Source: an uncultured Armatimonadota bacterium (GTDB lineage: Bacteria > Armatimonadota > Armatimonadia > Armatimonadales > Armatimonadaceae). From it: a stretch of DNA of 16,149 nt. Under the pieces are notes generated by a model. It saw nothing but the letters and a program-made list of their open reading frames with translations. It had not been told where the DNA came from and did no database searches. The DNA is taken from assembly GCA_903881535.1 (NCBI GenBank), contig CAIRTT010000325.1, forward strand, positions 1 through 16,149, given 5' to 3'. The position numbers were made by a program, and so were the translations under genes. Shown one piece after another: positions 8,315 through 15,033 of this stretch. The first letter of the stretch is position 1. The number at the start of each line of letters is the position of its first letter.

Positions 8315-8419
8315 GTATCAGGGGTTCACCGGATGGAGGGAGGATTCCTGTAAAGAGGGTCGGTGAGGGTTGGTAATGGCACGAAACGTACACGGCGCTA
8401 GCGGTGACACTTTGATTTT

Positions 8420-8435
8420 CCAAGGCTAACCTTGG
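8420..8435. repeat. Short hairpin with the stop codon in its loop
   Basis: CCAAGG, 4-nt loop, CCTTGG. The TAG stop of the AbrB-like gene (8426-8428) lies in the loop. The stem is only 6 bp and there is no T-run on the minus strand, so it is at most a weak transcript-end structure and may be chance. Confidence 0.35.
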
Positions 8436-8968
8436 CCTTCATCAAGCAGCCACTTAAGGAGTGAAATGACATCGGACAGCAGGGTAATGGATCCATCTTC
8501 CATATCGGCAGTGATATCAGTACGCCATGCTTTGAGGTACTCGATGGCATTGTTCCCAGCAATGTAAACGGTTAGTGAGCGGGAATTGTGCCACCACTCA
8601 AGTGTGATGTAACCGCGATGATCTATCGAAACAAGCGGATTGGTAACGCCAAGTCCACTTGCAACAGCAGCACCGGTTAGTATCCCGAGGAACTCCCGAG
8701 CGTATTGAAGCATCGCTGGCTTTGGCGCGAGTGAGCCATTGCCATCCCAATTAGTTTGTAAGTTCTCAATCGGTGCGAGAAGGGCACTTATTCTGTCCTG
8801 CGTGACATGTGCGGTGGTTTCCGGCATCACGATAACGGGCGTTAAGAGTGTTGAACCATCCGGCTGCTCCCTCACCGCGTAGCGTTTACCGGCATGGCTG
8901 CTACCTAGTGAAATCCTGCCCTTACTGTCAACATTTTTGATTTCAAGGGTTTGTTCAGTGATTGTCAT
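8426..8968 (-). CDS. Protein with AbrB-like N-terminal segment and conserved C-terminal domain of unknown function
   Basis: 180 aa from ATG 8968, supported by GGAG 9 nt upstream; a longer reading from 9010 has no ribosome site and runs through an inverted repeat. Residues ~8-45 (VDSKGRISLG, then VREQPDGSTLLTPV) resemble the SpoVT/AbrB swapped-hairpin DNA-binding fold, where a D-x-K/GRI core is typical. The C-terminal part has W-D-G-N-G (74-78), then GYITLEWW (119-126), SLTVYIAGN (131-139) and IEYLK. This pattern recalls a family of short bacterial proteins of unknown function; no name can be given. It lies 93 bp downstream of the Fic gene on the same strand, so the two may be co-transcribed. 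A role as regulator or antitoxin of Fic is possible but unproven. Both the AbrB match and this role are tentative. Confidence 0.75.
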   Translation of the reverse strand: MTITEQTLEIKNVDSKGRISLGSSHAGKRYAVREQPDGSTLLTPVIVMPETTAHVTQDRISALLAPIENLQTNWDGNGSLAPKPAMLQYAREFLGILTGAAVASGLGVTNPLVSIDHRGYITLEWWHNSRSLTVYIAGNNAIEYLKAWRTDITADMEDGSITLLSDVISLLKWLLDEGQG

Positions 8969-8993
8969 GGCGCAGAACTCCAAGCATTTCCAA

Positions 8994-9012
8994 ATGTGGG
9001 ACTTTCCCACAT
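8994..9012. promoter_or_regulatory. Inverted repeat between fic and the AbrB-like gene, candidate operator
   Basis: Perfect 8-bp inverted repeat ATGTGGGA, 3-nt loop, TCCCACAT, followed by another CCCACAT at 9015-9021, so the half-site occurs three times in 28 bp. It lies 25 nt upstream of the chosen start at 8968. No T-run follows on the minus strand, which argues against a terminator. Binding of the AbrB-like protein itself is a guess. Confidence 0.45.
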
Positions 9013-9061
9013 CCCCACATTACCACTTGAATGTTGAATTTCGCTGGAGGCCATTTTGTGT

Positions 9062-10141
9062 TTACGGTCCACGCACATACCAGGTCGCGCGTGCCTTGCC
9101 ATGACGGGTCAGCAGCCCCAGCGCACAAAGGTCATTTAAGCGATTGCGGACAGTTCCGGGCTTCTGTCTAGTGGCTTTCAGGATGTCGGTGCTTGTGATG
9201 CGTCCGAATTCCGTAGCAAGTGTTAGGATTTCCAGTGCAAGTTCTGACAAATGGGATGTGCCGATGTCATTGGTATCAACTTTCCGTTCAAGCTGGGTCA
9301 TTTGCGTATGAAGGATGGTCAGAAAGTAGGCAATCCACGCATCCCAATCGGGCAAATCGCTGTTGAAACTACCCTGTGTGCGCCGCAGTGCAAGATAGTA
9401 GCTTTCCTTAGTGAGTTCAATCGTTGCTTCAAGGGAAATATACGGGACGAAGTGATAACCACAACGCATGAGAAGCAGCGTTGTAAGCGCCCTCGACAGA
9501 CGACCATTGCCATCATGGAATGGGTGAATGGCCAGAAACGTCACAACGAAAATTGCAATAACAATGAGTGGATGAACAGATCGTTCATCTAGCGTTGTCC
9601 TTGTCCACCGGACAAGCTCCATCATCGCAAATGGTGTATCGAACGGGCTTGACGTTTCAAAGACGATGCCAATACGGTTACCATCCGCATCAAATGCTTC
9701 GACATTGTTAGGGATGGTCTTATAGTTCCCCCGATGGCGTTCATCTTTAGCAGAGTATTTGAGGAGGATGCCATGGAGCTGTTTGATGTGATTTTCGGTA
9801 AGCGTCAGACTTTCCCAGCTCGCGAAAATGACATCCATGAGGTCGGCGTATCCGGCGACTTCCTGTTCATCCCGTGAGACGAGTTGGCTAAGGTCGACTT
9901 GTTGTAGCAAGGCCTCCACCTGTGCGTTGGTGAGTTTGACACCTTCGATGCGGGTTGATGAGCCGATACTTTCGATCGTGGCGATGCGTCGCAGGGCGCT
10001 CAGGCGCTCTGGTGCTATCGTCCTGAGGAGGCGCCAAGCTCCTTTGAACTCATCGATGCCGCTAATCATCCGCAGCTGCTCAAGGCTAGGCTTGTAGGTA
10101 CTTAAGCTCATCAGGATTGATGGATTCAGTGATGAATACAT
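9062..10141 (-). CDS. Fic family protein (probable AMP-transferase) with N-terminal inhibitory helix and C-terminal winged helix
   Basis: 359 aa. The Fic core motif HPFHDGNGRLSR is complete at 206-217 (catalytic His206; D210 and the GNGR anion loop for Mg-ATP). The N-terminal inhibitory motif [S/T]xxxE[G/N] is S62...E66-G67, making this a class II Fic whose Glu blocks ATP alignment until relieved. The N-terminal helical region before the core matches the usual Fic_N arrangement; residues ~293-359 look like a winged helix (ILTLATEFGRITSTDILKAT, then RNRLNDLCALGLLTRHGKA). The usual reaction is AMP transfer to Ser/Thr/Tyr of a protein target; some members de-AMPylate. The target is unknown. Neither ATG 10141 nor the in-frame ATG 10111 has a clear ribosome site, so the start is uncertain. 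It sits among accessory-type genes. Confidence 0.92.
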   Translation of the reverse strand: MYSSLNPSILMSLSTYKPSLEQLRMISGIDEFKGAWRLLRTIAPERLSALRRIATIESIGSSTRIEGVKLTNAQVEALLQQVDLSQLVSRDEQEVAGYADLMDVIFASWESLTLTENHIKQLHGILLKYSAKDERHRGNYKTIPNNVEAFDADGNRIGIVFETSSPFDTPFAMMELVRWTRTTLDERSVHPLIVIAIFVVTFLAIHPFHDGNGRLSRALTTLLLMRCGYHFVPYISLEATIELTKESYYLALRRTQGSFNSDLPDWDAWIAYFLTILHTQMTQLERKVDTNDIGTSHLSELALEILTLATEFGRITSTDILKATRQKPGTVRNRLNDLCALGLLTRHGKARATWYVRGP

Positions 10142-10142
10142 G

Positions 10143-10168
10143 ATCTATCTTGATGTATTTTGATAGAT
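10143..10168. promoter_or_regulatory. Inverted repeat just upstream of fic, candidate operator
   Basis: Perfect 7-bp arms ATCTATC...GATAGAT separated by 12 nt, directly upstream of the ATG at 10141. A TTGACG box resembling a -35 element lies on the minus strand at 10170-10175, but no good -10 follows at the right spacing. The placement suits autoregulation; the binding protein is unknown. Confidence 0.4.
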
Positions 10169-10264
10169 ACGTCAATATCGCATTGAAATTAATCGCTGGT
10201 AGTGTTCAGATTAGAATCCACCCCGTCATCGAACTCTTTTGCGGTGAGCTGAGCGGTTCACTCA

Positions 10265-10885
10265 CTATCCAAGATAGCGTTCGATGGCTGCTTGCTGCTG
10301 TAGCTTTTTCAAGTCCTTTGCAAAGCGGCTAAAATCGCACCGTTCGGGATCGAATACATACCCAACCCATTCGGTGTATACAGCGTATTCCCGATGCTGC
10401 GGGTTACGCATGATGCGTCGGAACTGAGCAAACCCGTACGTGCCGCCGACATCCTCGGGGGGACAGGCCATTTTGCCATCGATACAAAGTGGGTACTTCA
10501 GGTCTGGATTTACATCGAGTCGCTTCTCAAATGTCACCGTGTGTTGCCAGTCATCCCCGAAGTCGTAGGTGTATTCAAACGTTGTCCCGACCTTATTGAT
10601 GAGTGAATCCAATGGAATTCTGTATTCATCCAGCATCTTAAGGTCAGTCAAGTCTCCCGGTTCGTAGGACAGCGAATATTCTAACGAGTCAATTTTGAAC
10701 GAATGCAGGTGGCTATTTGTCCACCCTAATGCAGCCTGAAAAACGAGGTGAAGCTCGTCCATCGGGATGTTTGATGGAACGAGTACCCTTCGCCATATCT
10801 GTGGCCTGGACGACTTCAGCGCGACTTTTAGCTGAAAAATGCTGTTTACACTTCTTGCCATATTTCTGTTGGGAAATCCTATCAT
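10265..10885 (-). CDS. pRiA4b ORF-3-like protein (copy A)
   Basis: 206 aa from ATG 10885; an in-frame ATG at 10861 is possible. The family signature is clear: FQLKVALKSSRPQIWRR near the start, YDFGDDWQH (107-115), CPPEDVGG (141-148) with GF after it, and a later W in TEWVGY. These define the plasmid pRiA4b ORF-3-like family (PF07929), named after an Agrobacterium rhizogenes plasmid gene and widespread near mobile or accessory genes; its biochemical function is unknown. It is a tandem paralog of the next gene at 10999-11616, about 55-60% identical by eye and almost without gaps. No transmembrane segment or signal peptide is seen, so it is probably cytoplasmic. Confidence 0.88.
   Translation of the reverse strand: MIGFPNRNMARSVNSIFQLKVALKSSRPQIWRRVLVPSNIPMDELHLVFQAALGWTNSHLHSFKIDSLEYSLSYEPGDLTDLKMLDEYRIPLDSLINKVGTTFEYTYDFGDDWQHTVTFEKRLDVNPDLKYPLCIDGKMACPPEDVGGTYGFAQFRRIMRNPQHREYAVYTEWVGYVFDPERCDFSRFAKDLKKLQQQAAIERYLG
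10868..10885 (-). repeat. 18-bp sequence at the start of copy A, identical in copy B
   Basis: The minus strand reads ATGATAGGATTTCCCAAC, exactly as at 11599-11616. It covers the first six codons if translation begins at 10885. If translation begins at 10861 it is a leader containing AGGA, although that box would be 15 nt away. Silent sites elsewhere in the two genes have diverged, so this identity suggests selection or recent conversion. Confidence 0.6.
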
Positions 10886-10926
10886 CTGCACAGGGAATAG
10901 GGACCAAGATGGGGTGATAACGATAC

Positions 10927-10950
10927 AGCCCCCCGGTTTCCCGGGGGGCT
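10927..10950 (+). terminator. GC-rich hairpin with T-run on the plus strand, between the two paralogs
   Basis: 10-bp stem AGCCCCCCGG / CCGGGGGGCT with loop TTTC, followed on the plus strand by TTTTCGTTTC, the form of an intrinsic terminator. No plus-strand gene lies upstream, and on the minus strand the hairpin is followed by GTATCG instead of T. It may act weakly on minus-strand transcripts leaving copy B, or be a relic of duplication. Confidence 0.55.
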
Positions 10951-10998
10951 TTTCGTTTCATTGCCTTGCTCACAACATCCGATGCTGTGGATGTGTTC

Positions 10999-11616
10999 TC
11001 AAAGCGATCTCTGTAACTTGGCTTCTTTACGCAGCTTGCTGAGGCGTCTATCAAACCACGCAATATCACAAAGATCCGGGAAATAAGGGTAGCCAATCCA
11101 CTCGCAATAGGACTGATATTCGGGATGTGCTGGATTCTTGATGATGCTCCGGAGCTGTGCGAAACCAGGAGGGCCGCCGCAATCCTCCGGGGGAGCCGCA
11201 CGCATACCTTCGGAGCACAAAGGATATTTGCGGAAGGAATCGCCTGTCAATTGCTTTTCCAAGGTAACGATGTGTTGCCAGTCATCACCAAAATCATAGG
11301 TGTAGCGAAACGTTTGACCGGGGGTGTTTACAAGGGATGACAATGGAATGCCACGGTCATCGAGCATGTTTAGCTCCGTCAAATCACCAGGCTCATACGA
11401 TGATGAGTACACTTGATCATCGAAGTTAAAGGAATGAAGATGGCTGTTTGTCCAGCTAAATGCAGCTTGAAGGACGAGGTGGAGGTCATCCAGATGGATG
11501 TCAACCGGCACATGCAAGCGGCGCCAGACCATCGGCCGGATGTCTTTTAGGACAACCTTTAGTTGGAAGCATTCAGTGACTTTTCTTGCCATAGTTTCGT
11601 TGGGAAATCCTATCAT
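10999..11616 (-). CDS. pRiA4b ORF-3-like protein (copy B)
   Basis: 205 aa from ATG 11616, matching the start chosen for copy A; an in-frame ATG at 11592 is the alternative. It carries the same signatures as copy A: FQLKVVLKDIRPMVWRR (17-33), YDFGDDWQH (107-115), PPEDCGG (142-148) then GF. The Cys before PPED in copy A (C141) is Ala here, while Cys appears at position 146 in place of Val. The best conserved stretches are WTNSHLHSF and SYEPGDLT. It was probably produced by tandem duplication of a unit that included upstream sequence. Function unknown; no membrane or export signals. It follows the esterase/SGNH gene by 59 bp on the same strand. Confidence 0.88.
   Translation of the reverse strand: MIGFPNETMARKVTECFQLKVVLKDIRPMVWRRLHVPVDIHLDDLHLVLQAAFSWTNSHLHSFNFDDQVYSSSYEPGDLTELNMLDDRGIPLSSLVNTPGQTFRYTYDFGDDWQHIVTLEKQLTGDSFRKYPLCSEGMRAAPPEDCGGPPGFAQLRSIIKNPAHPEYQSYCEWIGYPYFPDLCDIAWFDRRLSKLRKEAKLQRSL
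11599..11616 (-). repeat. 18-bp sequence at the start of copy B, identical in copy A
   Basis: The minus-strand sequence is the same as at 10868-10885. It marks the conserved start region of the two tandem paralogs. Confidence 0.6.
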
Positions 11617-11656
11617 CCGTTTCAACAAACGCGATTTGTTAGAGCAAAAACAAGAA

Positions 11657-11673
11657 AGCCCCCCGGTTTCCCG
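11657..11673 (+). repeat. Half copy of the 10927-10950 hairpin
   Basis: 17 bases identical to 10927-10943 (AGCCCCCCGGTTTCCCG), after which the other arm is missing. On the minus strand it lies directly after the esterase/SGNH stop and runs into a T-rich tract (CTTTCTTGTTTTTG), so it looks like a terminator that has lost its left arm. Confidence 0.55.
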
Positions 11674-11675
11674 AC

Positions 11676-13127
11676 CTACCTCCCGACCGGAAGCAGCGGA
11701 AGCACCACTTTCTGAACTGCAGCGGCCAGCGCATCGTAGCCGGCAGGCGTGAAGTGAACATTACGCGGCTGCTGCAGACCGGTGGGCGAACTCGTGATAA
11801 CAGCATGGAGGTCATTGACCGGGATGTCTAACTCTGTCATCACCTTTCGGGCAACCGCGTTGTAGACCGTATCCGAGCCGGCGACACGCCCGGTTGCACC
11901 CGATGGCACAGGCGTTGTCATCCCCCAAACAACCTTCGCCTTCGTCGCCTTCAGGCGCTGAACCAACATGCGTAAATTGGCCTCATAAATGGCAGGATCC
12001 GCAATCAGAGTCCCTTTTTCAGGAGACACCAGCTGGCCTTCCGCATTGAGATACTTCAAATCATGCAGGCCAAAGTTGACATGAATAACATCCCATGGTT
12101 TTGCGCCAAGCCAGCTGTCAAGCTCCTTCAAACCAAATGACGTGCTCGAACAGTTGACCGGCGGGTGCACAACATTCGCTTTGCCATCCAACAGCTTACG
12201 TAGCGGCAATGTATAACCCATCGAAATCGAATCGCCAATTACAAGCACCCGTGGCAAGCCAGGCGTCTCCAAAATTGGCAACAAAGCAGGATCCGTTTTA
12301 CGCAGCCAGCCGATGGACTCAATAAATGTCAACATCGCGGATGTCGTTAACTGACGATACGGCTCTCGGTTGTAAAACCCATGGGCCTGCCCCTTGTAAA
12401 CCGTTAGCTCGGAACGGATACCGACAGCCTTTTGGGCATCACGGAACTTCTCCGCAGTCGCCACGGAAATCAATGCGTCCTTCTCACCCAGCATCACCAA
12501 TGTCGGAGGACATCCACTTCGGATGTTGTCGGCTGGTGAAAATTCCTTGAACCGGGCACCGATGCGGTCGGCTCCATACTCGCCAGGACCATTCGCGTAG
12601 ACGGGGTTGAACAAGACAAGCGCATTCGGAATACAGGAGACCAATTTGTCATCCGCAGGGTCATTCAACGCATCCACCAATCCACAGTGCGCTGCCAGAT
12701 GCCCACCAGCAGAACCTCCGCCAGCCGCAATCCGTGTCGGGTCAATCCCCAACACACCCGCGTTTGCTCTCACATAGCGCATCGCCGACCGGGCATCCAT
12801 CACAGCGTCTTCCGGCGCCATCCCCGGTTTTGCAAGGCGGTACTGCACACTCATGCCCACCATCCCGCGTGCAGCTGCCGCAGCGGCCTGCGTATAAAGC
12901 GTCCCCGGATTTCCTCCGGTCCAGCCACCGCCATGAAAGAGAACAATTGCGGGACGCTTATCGGATGCTTTCCAGCCCTTCGGGAAGAAAAAATGCGCCT
13001 TCAGATCGTTTTTGTAAACGCGTGACTCGGTCGGTTGCGCCGTAATGGTACGTGTCTGCTGAATGGTAACCAGCCCGATTGGAGCAATAAAGGTCACGAT
13101 AAATGGTAAAAGCGGTGTCAAAATCAT
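11676..13127 (-). CDS. Bifunctional alpha/beta-hydrolase esterase fused to SGNH hydrolase
   Basis: 483 aa from ATG 13127, fixed by a strong ribosome site (AGGAGG, 7 nt upstream). The open frame continues upstream to 13448 but that part is shadow sequence inside the preceding gene. Residues 1-20 are a signal peptide or anchor. Residues ~40-275 are a BD-FAE/acetyl-esterase-like alpha/beta hydrolase: oxyanion HGGG 65-68, nucleophile in G-G-S139-A-G, probable Asp217 and His249. Residues ~292-483 are an SGNH hydrolase: GDS with Ser300, NFGLHDLKYL block at 351-360, and VHF with His458. The usual Asp three residues before that His is Arg455, so the dyad geometry may differ. Such fusions in polysaccharide-degrading bacteria usually remove acetyl or feruloyl groups from plant polysaccharides; the substrate here is not known. 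The membrane-protein gene upstream ends 11 nt before it. Confidence 0.9.
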   Translation of the reverse strand: MILTPLLPFIVTFIAPIGLVTIQQTRTITAQPTESRVYKNDLKAHFFFPKGWKASDKRPAIVLFHGGGWTGGNPGTLYTQAAAAAARGMVGMSVQYRLAKPGMAPEDAVMDARSAMRYVRANAGVLGIDPTRIAAGGGSAGGHLAAHCGLVDALNDPADDKLVSCIPNALVLFNPVYANGPGEYGADRIGARFKEFSPADNIRSGCPPTLVMLGEKDALISVATAEKFRDAQKAVGIRSELTVYKGQAHGFYNREPYRQLTTSAMLTFIESIGWLRKTDPALLPILETPGLPRVLVIGDSISMGYTLPLRKLLDGKANVVHPPVNCSSTSFGLKELDSWLGAKPWDVIHVNFGLHDLKYLNAEGQLVSPEKGTLIADPAIYEANLRMLVQRLKATKAKVVWGMTTPVPSGATGRVAGSDTVYNAVARKVMTELDIPVNDLHAVITSSPTGLQQPRNVHFTPAGYDALAAAVQKVVLPLLPVGR

Positions 13128-13138
13128 CCTATAGCCTC

Positions 13139-14566
13139 CTACGTTAATGGTTTTTCTGAGCGCTTTCGCCGGCCCATCCACCAAATCATCCCCATTAGAA
13201 CTACGACATCCAATGTAAACAACAACGCGCTGTGGGACCGGCCAGTCGGCGCAAGCCAGGGCCACGGGAAGTCGAAGAACGCAAAGTTGAGGCCGAAGTA
13301 GACAAGCGTCACAACCGCGAGACCGGTTGCAAGCAGCGGCGCCGCTTTCGTCTGGCGCGTTGATATCGCCCCGATGATCATCGCCAGTGGAATGATGACC
13401 AGCCAGGCGAACCCGGATGTACGCGGTAAACGGAGTGCATCCACACACAGCGCAACATACGTCTTCGCCACAATCGGCAACGCTGTCAAAGGCAGTGCGA
13501 CAATCGCGGCGCCGCGAACACCCCCGGTGACAATCAACACCAACGGCAACACCGTCATCGGGATTCCAAGGTCCGCCACCGCATCAAACCAAGGGAAGCT
13601 ACAAAATGTCCAAACGTACAACAGACACACATGGATGCCTGCCAGCACGTACACCCAAACTGATGGCCATGGTTTTCCATCCGAGTCCGGATACTCTCGC
13701 AGCTCACCCTGATATCTGTACATAAGGCCGGAAAGCGCACCGCCCCAAATCGTGCCAAAGGTGATTTCCATGATGTTCCACCAGTTCACCATCCCATTCA
13801 CCTGGCCAAACACCTGCTTGTAGACATCCGGGAACCACACATGCCCCGCTTGCCACAGCTGCCCTCCGGCAAACCCGATGCCTCCCGCGACAAACCCGGC
13901 ACAGCCAAAAATCACCGCGAGGCGGTCCCGCTGGACAAAGCCGCGATAGCTCATCAAGGCAAGCCAGGTAAACAATAAGCCACCCCAGCGCTCTGGCCGG
14001 GGCTTTAGAACATCGAGTGTGGCATCCGGGGTCCAGCGCCAATCTGCGGAGAAATACAGCATCGGCAACCGATGCCCCTCGGGATCGAAAGGCGCATTGA
14101 GAAGCAGCTGACCGATGAGAAAGGTCGCCATCATAATCCCGAGGACACTTAAAATCTGTTTTAGGGTCCAACCACGCCCGCTCAGCGCGCTGCCAAAAAA
14201 TGTCGCGCCGATGCCAATCCAGAGCCCGCCCTTTATAAAGAGGCCAAGCTCACCCCACACAAATGCCGATGTGTTTCCGAGTACTTCCTTGTTCTGCGTG
14301 AGGCCAATCGTCTGCCCGTAGGTCTCAAGACCACCGATGCCGACCCCAACGGTCAGCATCGCGATCGCCACGAACACCGTTCTCGGTTGTAAATGCGCCC
14401 CGTAAAGCAACATTAATGTAAACCCAACTAAGGCACCAGCAATCATCGCACCTGTCTCGTGCCCGTACTGGCCTCGGATACCCCAGCCCATCCCGCCTGC
14501 CGCAGCACCCGCGAGCAGCGCGAGCCAAAGGGGAGGCTGTGCAAATGATTTGGTGGTTGTAACCAT
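13139..14566 (-). CDS. Polytopic membrane protein of unknown function
   Basis: 475 aa with about 12-14 hydrophobic segments spread over the whole length (e.g. ~12-30, 40-58, 63-80, 105-125, 138-156, 215-235, 302-322, 332-350, 386-402, 446-464), so an integral inner-membrane protein. The N-terminal motif GMGWGIRGQYGHETGA (25-40), with charged R31, H36 and E37 between helices, and a second Gly-rich motif GFAGGQLWQ (231-239), are the most distinctive parts; NWWNIMEITFG follows at 261-271. It recalls an uncharacterised family seen in Planctomycetes and Verrucomicrobia, but no function is assigned. Its stop lies 11 nt before the start of the esterase/SGNH gene, whose ribosome site overlaps the end of this gene, so the two are almost certainly one operon; uptake of released glycan products is a possible role. 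ATG 14566 lacks a clear ribosome site. Confidence 0.85.
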   Translation of the reverse strand: MVTTTKSFAQPPLWLALLAGAAAGGMGWGIRGQYGHETGAMIAGALVGFTLMLLYGAHLQPRTVFVAIAMLTVGVGIGGLETYGQTIGLTQNKEVLGNTSAFVWGELGLFIKGGLWIGIGATFFGSALSGRGWTLKQILSVLGIMMATFLIGQLLLNAPFDPEGHRLPMLYFSADWRWTPDATLDVLKPRPERWGGLLFTWLALMSYRGFVQRDRLAVIFGCAGFVAGGIGFAGGQLWQAGHVWFPDVYKQVFGQVNGMVNWWNIMEITFGTIWGGALSGLMYRYQGELREYPDSDGKPWPSVWVYVLAGIHVCLLYVWTFCSFPWFDAVADLGIPMTVLPLVLIVTGGVRGAAIVALPLTALPIVAKTYVALCVDALRLPRTSGFAWLVIIPLAMIIGAISTRQTKAAPLLATGLAVVTLVYFGLNFAFFDFPWPWLAPTGRSHSALLFTLDVVVLMGMIWWMGRRKRSEKPLT

Positions 14567-14599
14567 GTCACGGATTGCGTCAAAACATCATTTGATTCC

Positions 14600-14622
14600 T
14601 GCATTTGTCCGTTTCAAATGCA
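14600..14622. promoter_or_regulatory. Inverted repeat in the divergent intergenic region, candidate operator
   Basis: Perfect 8-bp arms TGCATTTG...CAAATGCA with a 7-nt spacer, centred between the divergent membrane-protein gene (start 14566) and YjbR-like gene (start 14662). CATTTG also occurs just before it at 14588-14593. No T-run is present on either side. Confidence 0.5.
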
Positions 14623-14661
14623 AGAGTGCACCGTTACGTCTACTCCCGATAGGATTTGAGC

Positions 14662-15033
14662 ATGGCGACGTTTGCAGACATCCAGCGCATCGCGCTTTCC
14701 TATCCCGGTGTTGTCGAAGGGGATGGTCCTCAGCGGGCATTTGGTATCCCGGTGCGTAGACGTAGTAAAGGGATTTGCTGGGAATGGATGGAGCGTGTTG
14801 AGCCTAAAAAGCCAAAGCTCCCGAATCCGGACATCTGGGCGTTTCGGGTTCCAGGCATCACCAAAAAAGAAGCCCTGATTGCCACTGGCCCACCCGAGCT
14901 CTACGTGGATGACCCTCACTACAACGGCTACCCGGCGGTCGTCGTGCGGCTTGAACATCTGGATGACGAGTTGCTACGCGAGCTCATCGAGGATGCGTGG
15001 ATTTCCGTCGGGAGCAGCGAAGGCAGGAAGTGA
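14662..15033 (+). CDS. MmcQ/YjbR-like protein
   Basis: 123 aa from ATG 14662, with ribosome site AGGA 7 nt upstream; a TTG two codons earlier is less likely. The sequence pattern fits the MmcQ/YjbR (DUF419) family: N-terminal TFADIQRIALSYPGVVEGD, a central beta region with KGICWEW and IWAFRVPG, then a C-terminal DDPHYNGYPAVVVRLEHL and a closing helix ELLRELIEDAWISV. The family has a CyaY-like alpha/beta fold and is often proposed to bind DNA, but its cellular role is not established. It is one of two plus-strand genes in the window. Its TGA (15031-15033) abuts the stop of the convergent dioxygenase gene with no spacer. Confidence 0.85.
   Translation: MATFADIQRIALSYPGVVEGDGPQRAFGIPVRRRSKGICWEWMERVEPKKPKLPNPDIWAFRVPGITKKEALIATGPPELYVDDPHYNGYPAVVVRLEHLDDELLRELIEDAWISVGSSEGRK

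Noticed and set aside
8426..10141. Calling the Fic and AbrB-like genes a toxin-antitoxin system
   Set aside because: The Fic protein carries its own inhibitory helix, the order is the reverse of usual antitoxin-first operons, and no direct evidence links the two.
8426..11628. Calling the accessory block a mobile element or defence island
   Set aside because: No integrase, transposase, terminal repeats, target duplication or tRNA junction can be seen. The gene content is only suggestive.
13128..13448. Upstream extension of the esterase/SGNH protein by 107 codons
   Set aside because: It lies wholly inside the membrane-protein gene, has no family resemblance, and a strong AGGAGG ribosome site marks ATG 13127.
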